From DASRIA01 sp963724065 (GTDB lineage: Bacteria; Actinomycetota; Thermoleophilia; Solirubrobacterales; JBBDJG01), in contig CAVRTB010000002.1 of assembly GCA_963724065.1 (NCBI GenBank), positions 446,949 through 510,948 of the forward strand: a stretch of 64,000 bases of DNA, in the 5' to 3' direction. The notes under the pieces are model-generated. The model saw only the letters and a program-made list of their open reading frames with translations, made no database searches and was not told the origin of the DNA. This document shows positions 1 to 8,165 of this stretch, piece after piece. How positions within the stretch are numbered: the first letter of the stretch is position 1; each line of letters opens with the position of its first letter. Made by a program: the position numbers and the translations under genes.

Positions 1-288
1 TCGTACCTGCCCGCTCCTTCGGTGCTGGTGGTCTTGAGCGGGGTGGCGGAGATTGCGGGTGGAATCGGCCTATTGGTGCCCCGTTTGCGCCGGCCAGCCG
101 GTATCGGATTGATGCTGCTCCTGGTAGCCGTCTTTCCCGCCAACGTGGAGATGCTGCGCCTCGCCATAGCCGGTGGAAGCGCGCCCTGGGGCGAAGCGAT
201 GTTATGGATGCGTCTCCCATTGCAGGCACTCTTGATCTTGTGGGTGTGGATGGTCAGCCGGCCGAACCGGCATCCCAGAGGCGTCTAA
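1..288 (+). CDS. DoxX-like membrane protein, C-terminal part
   Basis: The frame is open from the first base, so this is the 3' part of a gene that begins outside the window; the GTG at 22 is probably internal. The visible 95 residues contain three hydrophobic stretches. The first is followed by a basic loop (PRLRRPAG), the layout typical of small DoxX/DUF4870-like four-helix membrane proteins. It ends with a short basic tail (RPNRHPRG). The family sits in the inner membrane and is often linked to redox or thiol stress, but nothing here shows a substrate. Family assignment rests on hydrophobicity pattern and the VAEIAGGIGLLVP segment. Confidence 0.65.
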   Translation, partial: SYLPAPSVLVVLSGVAEIAGGIGLLVPRLRRPAGIGLMLLLVAVFPANVEMLRLAIAGGSAPWGEAMLWMRLPLQALLILWVWMVSRPNRHPRGV

Positions 289-433
289 GCCGCCCTGCGC
301 GAATGGAACCATCATGCTCCCGATGTTCGATCCCCGCGCCGAAGCCGACGTCCGCCGCCGTTACCCAGGTGACCTTTCGTTTGTGCGCGCTTTCGTGATT
401 GGTTTGCTTTTTCTAACGACTGCGGGAGTTGAA

Positions 434-1000
434 ATGACGCCAAGCTCGATCCCCCGCCCTGCGGCCGATGAGGCCGCGCCCTATTATCAGAGCTACATCT
501 CCAGGGTGACTGGTGACAACATCGGCGAGCAGCTGATCGACCAGCTGGCCGAGGTCGAGCGGCTCTTTGGACCCCTCGATGACACCGCGTCGCTGGCCCG
601 GTACGCACCGGGTAAGTGGAGCGTCAAGGAGATCCTCGGGCACCTTGCCGACGTCGAGCGGATCTTCAGCTACCGGCTTCTCTGCATCAGTCGGGGGGAC
701 GCCACACCGCTTCCCGGATTCGATGAGAATGCCTATGTGCCGGTTGCGGAATTCGATGAAAGACCGCTGCGAGACCTGGCCGCGGAGTTTCGCTCAGTGC
801 GGCTGAGCACAATAGCGCTGCTCAAAGGCCTCCCCCCGGCGTCCTGGTCCCGACGTGGCAGCGCCAGCGGTTATCCGGTCAGTGCGCGGGCGCTGGCATA
901 CATAATCGTGGGGCACGTGACCCATCACCTTGGCGTCCTGCGCGACCGCTACGGGCTCGGCAGCGCGGCCGCCACCGAATCCTACGCGGAGAACCGGTGA
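434..1000 (+). CDS. DinB-family metal-dependent protein
   Basis: A 188-residue soluble protein of the DinB/YfiT four-helix superfamily. These proteins bind a divalent metal through three histidines; many act as thiol transferases or are of unknown role. Seen here: a helix with GHLADVER carrying the first histidine, and a C-terminal helix with VGHVTHHLGVL carrying the others. APGKWSVKEILGHLAD is the usual DinB_2 signature (W-S before the first His). I chose the ATG at 434 because a GGGAG ribosome site lies 6 bases upstream; the frame is open back to 314, but that extension is not conserved-looking. Its stop overlaps the next gene's GTG start. Confidence 0.8.
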   Translation: MTPSSIPRPAADEAAPYYQSYISRVTGDNIGEQLIDQLAEVERLFGPLDDTASLARYAPGKWSVKEILGHLADVERIFSYRLLCISRGDATPLPGFDENAYVPVAEFDERPLRDLAAEFRSVRLSTIALLKGLPPASWSRRGSASGYPVSARALAYIIVGHVTHHLGVLRDRYGLGSAAATESYAENR

Positions 1001-1473
1001 CCATGCTGAGAGCACCGCATACGGTGATGGCCGTCGCCGTGGCCCTCGTCGCTGTCACGCCATCGGTCGAGGCGCAAGGCACCCAGTCGGACAGCGCCGC
1101 CATCCTCCAAGCGGGCCGTCGGTTCTCCGCCGCATACATGCGGGGCGATGTTGCCGCCCTGAGCGCTCTCTACACCTCGGATGCGGTGATTTTCCCCGAA
1201 CGCTCCGATGCCATCGCCGGGCAGGAAGCGATCAACCGCTATTGGACGCCGCGTAAGGGAGGGAGCGTCACCAAGCACCAGCTCACCCCCACCCGGGTGG
1301 TGGTCGACGGCAAGCACGCCTACGACTACGGGACCTATGAAATCGCGGGCGAGCGGGACGGAAAAGCCTGGGGCCCGTACCGAGGGAAGTACCTGGTCGT
1401 CTGGCGGCACGAGCCTGCAGGGTGGCGGATGCAGTTGGACATGTGGAACAGCGGGCCTGAGCCAGGCTCATAG
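997..1473 (+). CDS. Secreted NTF2-like (DUF4440/SnoaL) protein
   Basis: A 158-residue protein with an N-terminal signal peptide (hydrophobic VMAVAVALVAVTP, probable cleavage after VEA). The mature part is an NTF2-like alpha+beta fold: an opening helix (AAYMRGDVAALSALYTSDAVIFPE) then strands ending in the tryptophan-rich WRMQLDMWN. Such DUF4440/SnoaL-type proteins are ketosteroid-isomerase-like; many have no known substrate. The GTG at 997 overlaps the DinB stop (GTGA) and has GGAG five bases upstream, so it is preferred; an ATG lies two codons later. Translational coupling to DinB suggests a two-gene unit. Exported location is predicted from sequence; function is unknown. Confidence 0.75.
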   Translation: MTMLRAPHTVMAVAVALVAVTPSVEAQGTQSDSAAILQAGRRFSAAYMRGDVAALSALYTSDAVIFPERSDAIAGQEAINRYWTPRKGGSVTKHQLTPTRVVVDGKHAYDYGTYEIAGERDGKAWGPYRGKYLVVWRHEPAGWRMQLDMWNSGPEPGS

Positions 1474-1490
1474 GCTGGACCGGCCGAACC

Positions 1491-2002
1491 ATGGCGCTCG
1501 TCGTCTTCATGCGCGGCGTGAACGTCGGGGGCGCCAAGCGTTTTCAGCCCAGCCTCCTCGCCCGCGAGCTTGAGCACCTCGGCGTATCGAACCTGGGAGC
1601 AGCCGGGACCTTCGTGATTCGCGCGAGGGTCGGGCAGGCCGCGCTCCGAGCCGAGTTTCTCCGGCGGCTCCCGTTTACTTGCGAACTGATGGTCTGCGAG
1701 GGGCGTGACGTTTAGACGTCGCAGCCGAGCCGTTTCCAGATTGTCCAGTGACCGACCCTGCGCCGGTTCGTCACTATCCTCGCCAAGCGACCCCGGCGCC
1801 GCCCACGTTGCCTGGAGTTATCGGGGGGACAGGGCAGGTGAGCCTGGTTGGCCTCTCGGGAAGGTTCATCCTGTGTCATTGGCGGCGGCTCGGAACCTCC
1901 TCGCTGGAGCCGAATACGCTGATCGAGAAGCAGTTTGGAGTGAGCGCCACCACGCGCAACTGGAATACCATCCTCAGAGTCTGCCAGCTGCTCAAACCTT
2001 AG
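1491..2002 (+). pseudogene. DUF1697 protein, frameshifted
   Basis: The DUF1697 family is about 170-180 residues long, of unknown function. Here the first 74 residues (starting MALVVFMRGVNVGG) match the family's N-terminus and stop at a TAG at 1713. The C-terminal signature (IEKQFGVSATTRNWNTI) continues in another frame to 2002. Reading resumes from 1715 as DVAAEPFPDCPV, so a single-base change near 1710-1715 splits the gene. The two parts together give a normal family length. It may be a decayed gene or one sequencing error; this part of the window has few other frameshifts, so a real mutation is possible. Confidence 0.7.
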
Positions 2003-2010
2003 GAGGCCGC

Positions 2011-2346
2011 ATGCTCGTGGTCACAACGCCGACGATTGCCGGTTACCGGATTGTGCAGCATCTCGGCATCGTCAGCGGTGAAGCGATCCTCGGCGCCAAC
2101 ATCTTCAAGGACTTCTTTGCCGGCATCCGGGACATCGTCGGAGGCCGGTCGGCGGCGTACGAGAAGGAGCTCCGCAACGCCAAGGCGATCGCGTTGCAGG
2201 AAATGACCGAGCAGGCCGAAGAGCTGGGTGCCGGTGCTATCGTGGGTGTAGACCTGGACTATGAGACGATTCAGAGCGGGTCCGGCGGTGGGATGCTGAT
2301 GGTCAGCGCCAGCGGTACGGCGGTCGTCGTCCAGGCCGGGGAGTAG
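2011..2346 (+). CDS. YbjQ/UPF0145 family protein
   Basis: A 111-residue cytoplasmic protein of the YbjQ (DUF74) family, which forms pentamers and has no settled function, although a heavy-metal-binding role has been proposed. The family features are clear: an N-terminal strand TTPTIAGYRIV, the EAILGANIFKDFFAGIRDIVGGRS segment in two pieces, then a helix ending in EMTEQAEELGAGAIVGV and a DYETI strand. A perfect AGGAGG ribosome site sits 5 bases before the ATG at 2011, which fixes the start although the frame is open far upstream through the DUF1697 remnant. The length matches the family. Confidence 0.88.
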   Translation: MLVVTTPTIAGYRIVQHLGIVSGEAILGANIFKDFFAGIRDIVGGRSAAYEKELRNAKAIALQEMTEQAEELGAGAIVGVDLDYETIQSGSGGGMLMVSASGTAVVVQAGE

Positions 2347-2377
2347 GCTGGTCGCGCCCTGGCGGGTCGCGTGGCCC

Positions 2378-3778
2378 TTGGGCCTGTTGCCGCTCATCGG
2401 CTGTCCTGCGGTCAACCGCACGGACCCATCGCCCAGTCTGGCGCTGACCCATGCTACGCTGATAGATGGCCGAGGCGGCCCGCCGGTATCCGACGTGACG
2501 ATCATCGTTCGGAGCGGGCGCATCGCCGCGGTCGGGGCCTCCCCGCAGATCCCGGTGCCGTCCGGCGCCCGTGTCCTCAACCTCAAGAATCACTTCGTCA
2601 CGCCCGGCTTCATCGACATGCATTACCACGTCACCACGGGGGCGATGCGGTACCGCCGGGACCCGGGCGGGGTGCTCGACAGCACCTATGATCGTGCCCT
2701 CGGGGAACGCCTCCTTCGGATTGCTCTCTCGAGAGGCATCACCACCATTCGTGATCCGGGCGCGTCACCAGTTGGCGCCGCGGTGGCCCTGCGAGACGCT
2801 GTCGCGGGCGGCCGGGTATTGGGGCCCCGGATCTTCACCGCCGGGCCGATCCTGTCGAGTCCCCGGCTGACCGAGGCGGAGATCCGGGACGCAATTCGCA
2901 GCCAGGCGGCAGCGGGCGTTGACTTTATCAAGCTGTACGCCGGCATCACCCCGCCTCAGCTCCGGATTGCCGTCGAAGAGGCCCACCGCCACGGGCTCAA
3001 GGTGATCGGACACCTGCAGCGAACCTCATGGACGGACGCAGCACACGCCGGCATCGACTTCATCACGCATGCCGGCAACTGGCACGAGGCCTATATCCCA
3101 GAATCGCGGCGGGGCGCCTTCACTGCGCTCGGTGGAGGCATGCGGGCACGCATAGCCTGGCTGGAATGGCTACGGCTCGATGCTCCGGCCATCGATTCCA
3201 TGGTGAGTGCACTGGCGCAGCGTGGTGTTTCCGTTGACCCGACGCTGGTGGCCTACCACACGAAGTTCTGGTGGAGGGATTCGGTCTATCAGAGGGACCC
3301 TGACAGCGCCCTGGTGCCGGAGGTGCTCTCGAACTGGCGTGTGCTGGGGATGCCCACAGCCGACTGGACCGCTGGGGAGTTCGACAGGGTACAGGCTGTC
3401 TGGCCCAAACAGCTTGGCTTGATTCGGCGGCTGCACCAGGGCGGCGTGTTGCTCACGGTTGGATCCGACCTGGCGAGCCCCTGGGTCATTCCGGGCGTAG
3501 CGTTCCATCAGGAGCTTGGGCTGCTGGAGAGCGCGGGGCTATCTCGGGGCGAGGTTCTCAAGATGGCCACCAGCAACGGGGCTCAGGCCCTCGGCATCGC
3601 GAGTGACGTCGGGACCGTCGAAGCCGGGAAGCGTGCCGACCTCGTGGTCCTGGAAGCGGACCCCCTAGCGACGCTCGCCAGCACGAGGCGTATCCGGTAT
3701 GTGGTGTTGGGTGGTGTCGCCCATACGCCGGCGGACCTGCTGGAAGGGTCAGGCAACTCGCAGCGTAAAGAGCGGTAG
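2378..3778 (+). CDS. Exported imidazolonepropionase-like amidohydrolase
   Basis: A metal-dependent amidohydrolase of about 466 residues. It has the family layout: an N-terminal beta-sandwich part, then TPGFIDMHYH with the HxH metal pair, FIKLYAG with the candidate lysine, HLQ and THAGNWHEA histidines, and the late aspartate in LTVGSDLASPW. The C-terminal DVGTVEAGKRADLVVL closes the beta-sandwich. The N-terminus is hydrophobic with a lipobox-like LIGC, suggesting a lipoprotein. The start is uncertain: the TTG at 2378 is used, but the frame is open further upstream and no good ATG exists. Substrate (a cyclic amide or dipeptide) cannot be deduced. Its 3' end overlaps the opposing phosphoesterase gene by 30 bases. 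Confidence 0.85.
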   Translation: MGLLPLIGCPAVNRTDPSPSLALTHATLIDGRGGPPVSDVTIIVRSGRIAAVGASPQIPVPSGARVLNLKNHFVTPGFIDMHYHVTTGAMRYRRDPGGVLDSTYDRALGERLLRIALSRGITTIRDPGASPVGAAVALRDAVAGGRVLGPRIFTAGPILSSPRLTEAEIRDAIRSQAAAGVDFIKLYAGITPPQLRIAVEEAHRHGLKVIGHLQRTSWTDAAHAGIDFITHAGNWHEAYIPESRRGAFTALGGGMRARIAWLEWLRLDAPAIDSMVSALAQRGVSVDPTLVAYHTKFWWRDSVYQRDPDSALVPEVLSNWRVLGMPTADWTAGEFDRVQAVWPKQLGLIRRLHQGGVLLTVGSDLASPWVIPGVAFHQELGLLESAGLSRGEVLKMATSNGAQALGIASDVGTVEAGKRADLVVLEADPLATLASTRRIRYVVLGGVAHTPADLLEGSGNSQRKER

Positions 3779-4573
3779 CTCGGCGGGACAGCGGAACCGG
3801 GCCGGAATCCCCGTCGTGCCCACTCCTCGTGACACATACAGCGGTGCGAGAGTATCGTAATACCACCCCTCGAGAAACCGGCCCGCGCCGGTCGGCTTTA
3901 CCGGGGGGAGGAACGGAATTCGGATCTGGCCACCGTGGGTGTGGCCGGCAAGGACCAAGGCAGGCGGAATCTGATCGCTGTCGGACATTTTATCGACGAT
4001 GCCGGGAGCGTGGACCAGCCAGATCTCGGTGGAACCCCGGACCACACCCTGCCGCGCCTCTGACAACCGGGGAGACCCGCCGACCGGGTCATCCAGACCT
4101 ATCAGGGCCAGGGGAGCTCCTCCGACGTCGACGGTCTTCGACTGGTTGACCAGCAGCTCCACACCGGCGGAACGGTAGGTATCAATGGCCGGCTGGCCCA
4201 CGGCGCCCGCCCGGTGTTCCCAGTTCCCCAGCAGGGCGACCGTAGCAAGGCTGCCGCGCGCCTGGGCGGCGAAGTCCCGGACATCACCCATCGCACCCAT
4301 CGACTCCGTCATGTCGCCGGTCAGGATCACGATGTCCGGTCGCTCCTGATGGAGCAGGTCGAGCGCGGCCCGTGCGGCAAGCTGATTTCCGGGGAAATGG
4401 ACATCAGAGATCTGGGCGATTCGAAGGCCGTCCAACCCGGACGGCAGGCCGCTGATGCGGACCTCGTGGCGGCTGAGCAGTACCCGGTGGGCCTCGAACC
4501 CGAATGCATCGGCCGCGACGGCCGCCCCGGCGGCGCCGACGCCTGCCAGGAACTGCCGGCGGCTGAATTTCAT
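3749..4573 (-). CDS. Tat-exported metallophosphoesterase (YkuE/YaeI-like)
   Basis: A 274-residue calcineurin-type phosphoesterase. The N-terminus MKFSRRQFLAGVGAAG carries a twin-arginine motif and a hydrophobic stretch, so export by the Tat route is expected. The catalytic motifs appear in order: QISDVHFPG (D-x-H), LTGDMTES (GD), LGNWEHR (GN-x-H), a later VHAPG and GHTHGGQ. This set matches the YaeI/YkuE group, which includes UDP-2,3-diacylglucosamine pyrophosphohydrolase relatives and proteins of unknown substrate. It lies 9 bases downstream of the Rieske/FAD gene on the same strand, so the two are probably cotranscribed. Confidence 0.87.
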   Translation of the reverse strand: MKFSRRQFLAGVGAAGAAVAADAFGFEAHRVLLSRHEVRISGLPSGLDGLRIAQISDVHFPGNQLAARAALDLLHQERPDIVILTGDMTESMGAMGDVRDFAAQARGSLATVALLGNWEHRAGAVGQPAIDTYRSAGVELLVNQSKTVDVGGAPLALIGLDDPVGGSPRLSEARQGVVRGSTEIWLVHAPGIVDKMSDSDQIPPALVLAGHTHGGQIRIPFLPPVKPTGAGRFLEGWYYDTLAPLYVSRGVGTTGIPARFRCPAELPLFTLRVA

Positions 4574-4582
4574 CCCGGGAAG

Positions 4583-6118
4583 CTAGCCCACCAGGGCGCG
4601 TTCCATCGCCACCTCGGCCTCCAGGCTCTGCCGGTCGCGATAGATAGTGGCCACAGCAAGGGCTCGACCACCGCGCACGAAACGCACGGCGCAATCCTTG
4701 GCCGTGATGCTCCCTTCGACTTCGATCGAATCCCAGCCCTCGGCGTGCCCCACGTAGTTGATGGGCACATCGTAGTGCTGGCTCCAGAAGAAGGGGATCG
4801 CGCGAAACCGGTCGCTCTCGCCCAGGATGTTTCGTGCCGCCGCCTGACCCTGACGCTGGGCTACCACCCAGTGCTCGACCCGAATTCGCTCCCCGGTATG
4901 GGGATCCGGCCACCGCGCGATATCGCCCGCGGCATAGACCCCGGGAGCGCTGGCCTGCAGCCGCTCGTCGACCAGCACGCCGCGGTCCATGCTCAAGCCG
5001 GCGGCTTCAGCCAGCTCAAGGTGAGGCCGGACGCCGATGCCCGCTACGACCAGGTCCGCCGGCAGCCGGGTCCCGTTCTCCAGTGTGACGAAGCCACCAC
5101 CGATCCCGCTTGCCCTCTGGCTCAGGTGAAACTTCACCCCATGCTCCTCATGGAGTCGCCGGATGAAGTCTCCCAGGTCCGGGCCCATCACCCGCTCCAG
5201 CGGGCGCGGGTCCGGCGCCACGACGTGCACCTCCAGCTCGCGCGTGCGCAGTGAGGCGGCTACCTCGAGGCCGATGAAGCTCGCACCCAATACCACCGCT
5301 CGCCGAGCCTTGCCCGCGGCTGCCACGATCGCCTTACTGTCGGCGAAGCTGCGGAGATAGCGGACAGCCGGATTACCCCGCTCCATCTCCGGAGGCAGGC
5401 GTATCGGGCTGGCCCCGGTGGCGAGGAGGAGCGCCCCGAACTCCACCGTGGCGCCATCGTCCAGGCGAATGCGACGGGCCTTTGGCTCGATCGCGGCCAC
5501 CTTGCGATCATGGATGATGTCGATTCCCCGCTCCCGGTAGAACTCCGGGGGATGCAGCGGAATCCAGTCCTCGGAGGCCGTGCCCGCGAGATAATCCTTG
5601 GAGAGGTTGGGCCGGTCATAGGGCGCATCGGGATCGGGATCATATAAAGTCACCCGACCCTCATACCCCTCACGCCTCAGGGTCTCGGCGGCGGCATTGC
5701 CCGCTGCACCCGCGCCGACGATGACCACAGAACTCGGGGCACCGGCCCGCTTCGCCGGGCGCGCGCCGGGCCTGGGCTTGGGGTCCTTTCCAGTGACATA
5801 GACCTTCCCCGCCCGCTGCTCTACCCGCCAGCAGGGCAGATCGTTGAGCGCTGGCGGGCGGAGCGCCTCGCCGGTGCGGAGGCTGAAACAGGCGTGGTGC
5901 CACGGGCACCGTACCGTATCACCGACGACGAGCCCCTCCGGCAGCGGCCCGCTGTAGTGGCTGCACACGGCGCCGATGGCAAACCACTCGTCGCCCTGAT
6001 GGACCAGGAAGACCGGCTTCCCGCCCGCGTGACCGGCCAGCGTTCCTCCATCCGGTACCTGGCCGATCGGAATGCCGGCTTCCAGGTCCGGCCCAGTCAG
6101 TGCTGGCGCTTCACTCAC
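4583..6118 (-). CDS. Rieske-domain FAD-dependent NAD(P)H oxidoreductase
   Basis: A 511-residue AIF-like reductase. Residues 1-105 form a Rieske domain with a complete cluster site: C52-x-H54 and C71-x-x-H74. The rest is a pyridine-nucleotide-disulfide-oxidoreductase fold: the FAD-binding VIVGAGAAGNAA at about residue 135, a second Rossmann site in the middle (VVLGASFIGLEVAASL) for NAD(P)H, and the ATG-like LLATGAS and late VYAAGDIARW. It would pass electrons from NAD(P)H through FAD to the 2Fe-2S centre, as in ferredoxin reductases of dioxygenase systems or AIFM3. No dioxygenase gene is nearby, so the partner is unknown. Confidence 0.9.
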   Translation of the reverse strand: MSEAPALTGPDLEAGIPIGQVPDGGTLAGHAGGKPVFLVHQGDEWFAIGAVCSHYSGPLPEGLVVGDTVRCPWHHACFSLRTGEALRPPALNDLPCWRVEQRAGKVYVTGKDPKPRPGARPAKRAGAPSSVVIVGAGAAGNAAAETLRREGYEGRVTLYDPDPDAPYDRPNLSKDYLAGTASEDWIPLHPPEFYRERGIDIIHDRKVAAIEPKARRIRLDDGATVEFGALLLATGASPIRLPPEMERGNPAVRYLRSFADSKAIVAAAGKARRAVVLGASFIGLEVAASLRTRELEVHVVAPDPRPLERVMGPDLGDFIRRLHEEHGVKFHLSQRASGIGGGFVTLENGTRLPADLVVAGIGVRPHLELAEAAGLSMDRGVLVDERLQASAPGVYAAGDIARWPDPHTGERIRVEHWVVAQRQGQAAARNILGESDRFRAIPFFWSQHYDVPINYVGHAEGWDSIEVEGSITAKDCAVRFVRGGRALAVATIYRDRQSLEAEVAMERALVG

Positions 6119-6146
6119 AACCCCCCCGCTGTCTTACAGAAGGTTT

Positions 6147-6172
6147 ACCACAGAGGCAGAGAGGGACACAGA
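6147..6172. repeat. Low-complexity CACAGAG-type intergenic repeat
   Basis: A 26-base stretch built from variants of ACAGAG/GCAGAG, just upstream of the Rieske gene start. A small inverted repeat (TGTCAG at 6174-6179 with CTGACA at 6188-6193) follows. Similar CACAGAG strings occur between genes of several soil phyla. No function is evident, and no thymine run follows the hairpin, so it is not an obvious terminator. Confidence 0.4.
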
Positions 6173-6235
6173 TTGTCAGGTGCCGGACTGACAGCCAAGA
6201 ATTCCAAGAACGCAAAACGATCGGGCGAGGAAGCA

Positions 6236-6682
6236 TCACTTCAGCTCGGAGGTACACTGAGGGCAGCGGACCGCGGTCACCGGGATCGGCATACGGCAGT
6301 AAGGGCAATCCTTGGTGTTCGGGGCGTCGGCCGCCTGGGGTGGACGCAACCGGTTGGCGGCCCGGACCACCAGGAAGATCACCAACGCCACGATGAGGAA
6401 GGTCACGATGTTGTTAATGAACCTGCCGTAGTTCAGGGTGACCGCTCCCGCGGCCTGCGCATCGGCCAGCGTCGCATAGGGCGGCGGCCCCTTGGCTCCC
6501 TCCTTCAGCAGCAGGAACATGTTGGAGAAATCGACGTTGCCCAGCGCGAGTCCAATGGGAGGCATGACCACATCATCGACCAGTGATTTGACGATGGCCC
6601 CGAATGCCGCCCCAATGATGATGCCCACGGCAAGGTCGAGCACGTTGCCGCGCATGATGAACGCCTTGAATTCCTTGAGCAT
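6236..6682 (-). CDS. mscL: Large-conductance mechanosensitive channel with C-terminal zinc ribbon
   Basis: A 148-residue inner-membrane channel that opens under membrane tension and releases solutes on osmotic downshock. The N-terminal signature MLKEFKAFIMRGNVLDLAVG, the TM1 helix with the GAAFGAIV small-residue face, the periplasmic loop and TM2 (FLIVALVIFLVVRAANRL) are all present. I chose the internal ATG at 6682 because it gives the canonical N-terminus. The unusual part is the tail: C126-P-Y-C129 and C140-P-Q-C143 form a zinc-ribbon in place of the usual charged helical bundle. No translational overlap with neighbours. Confidence 0.93.
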   Translation of the reverse strand: MLKEFKAFIMRGNVLDLAVGIIIGAAFGAIVKSLVDDVVMPPIGLALGNVDFSNMFLLLKEGAKGPPPYATLADAQAAGAVTLNYGRFINNIVTFLIVALVIFLVVRAANRLRPPQAADAPNTKDCPYCRMPIPVTAVRCPQCTSELK

Positions 6683-6920
6683 GTCGAATCCTTTCGGGAG
6701 GTCAGCTGGGCCCAATCGCTCCTATCTCGTTTCCACCTCAACCGGTCACGTGGCGACCGTCAGCCTCTCGGCATCGGCCGCCCGGAGGCAGGGATCGATG
6801 TCGTCGAAGAAGCGTCTTCAACAGCATTGTCCGGCGTCAGGAGTCGGGGTCGGGACTGGGCAGCCTGCGGCCACTCGAAGATACCGACCATCACCGGTGC
6901 TCTCGACTTCCGACTCCCGA

Positions 6921-8057
6921 CTAGCCACGATTCTCGACCCCTGCGGGAGGACGGATCGGCCGCCGTCCCCGCGCCAGAACCGGCCAGCTGGTTTCTATCC
7001 TGCCTCCGCGTATTCCATAGATCACTTCGTGCAGGTGGACGACGATGCAGGCATGGTTGGGCACGACCCGGACCAGGTCGCCCACGGCGGGGCGCCAGTC
7101 ACTCTCTCCGAGGTCGAGGATGCCATGCTCCTCGGACAGCCGCTGCACGGTGACCTCCGGCCGATCCAAGAGGGCACCGAATCCGTCCCCGTCTCCCTGA
7201 CTCGGCTCCCGGCCTAATGCCTTGCTGCCGGCATCGATCACCGCCTGGCCGGGTACGGCTGTGCTCACCACGGTGGCCAGCACGGTGAGGGCACAATCGC
7301 TCCATTCGCAGGCGCCGATCTGGGCCGTGGTCCGGTCGTTATAAACGTAGGTGCCGGGCCTGAGCTCGGTCACGCCATCGATCTCATGGGTTCGCCAGGC
7401 CGTGGGCGTCGAGCCGCCGCTCACGATCTTTGGCTCGAGCCCCGCCTGACGTAATTTTACGATCACGGCCTGGAGTGCCGTGCGGAGCCGCTCGAGCTCG
7501 GCACTGTGCTCGCTGACGGGACCACGGATGTGTCCCGGGTAGAAGATGATGCCACGGTACTCCAGGGGTGACGTCGCTGCCACCGCCCGGGCCAGCGCCA
7601 GGACCTCCTCGATTGCGGAAAGACCGACTCGGCGCAGGCCGAGATCCAGCTCCAGGTAAACCCCGATTGCCCGGCCCCGCTGCCGCGCTGCTGCCGCCAG
7701 CTCCGTCGCCACCGCGAGGGAGTCGAGCGCCACCGTGAGATCGAGCCTTGCTGGGAGGTCCATGAGGCGTTCGAGTTTCGAAGCCCCAACCGGGGGGTAG
7801 GCGAGGAGAATATTGTCGGCAACCTCGGCCATGACCTCCACCTCCAGCAGCGTCGCGCAGGTCAGCCCTGCGGCGCCTCGGCGGAGCTGTTTGGCGCCGA
7901 CCAGCGGGGACTTGTGCGTCTTGGCGTGAGGCCGGAGTGCCAGCCGGTGCGACCGGGCGTATGCCGCCATCCGGTCGAGGTTGGCGTCGAGCCGATCGAG
8001 GTCCACCAGTGGAACCGGCGTCTCGAGGGCCCGTCCGCCTTGCATAGATCCGTTCAT
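6921..8057 (-). CDS. DSD1/D-threonine aldolase-family PLP enzyme
   Basis: A 378-residue PLP enzyme of the alanine-racemase-fold group that includes D-threonine aldolase and D-serine dehydratase. These cleave or deaminate D-hydroxyamino acids and need a divalent metal. The PLP lysine is K46 in RPHAKTHK. Other features are YPGHIRG, the substrate-side SGGSTPTA phosphate-binding loop, and the C-terminal VPNHACIVVHLHE histidines where the metal site lies in D-threonine aldolase. The ATG at 8057 follows a GGAG site; the open frame extends 41 codons further but looks non-coding. Aldolase and dehydratase cannot be told apart from the sequence alone. Confidence 0.85.
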   Translation of the reverse strand: MNGSMQGGRALETPVPLVDLDRLDANLDRMAAYARSHRLALRPHAKTHKSPLVGAKQLRRGAAGLTCATLLEVEVMAEVADNILLAYPPVGASKLERLMDLPARLDLTVALDSLAVATELAAAARQRGRAIGVYLELDLGLRRVGLSAIEEVLALARAVAATSPLEYRGIIFYPGHIRGPVSEHSAELERLRTALQAVIVKLRQAGLEPKIVSGGSTPTAWRTHEIDGVTELRPGTYVYNDRTTAQIGACEWSDCALTVLATVVSTAVPGQAVIDAGSKALGREPSQGDGDGFGALLDRPEVTVQRLSEEHGILDLGESDWRPAVGDLVRVVPNHACIVVHLHEVIYGIRGGRIETSWPVLARGRRPIRPPAGVENRG

Positions 8058-8165
8058 AGCTCCATGATCTCCCCGCCTCCGAGGGTATGCAAGCGTTGCG
8101 GGGGCTGTGCGCCCGCCGGCCAGGTGGGCGTCCCCCTGTGAATTACGTGCCTTTCTGTCACACCA

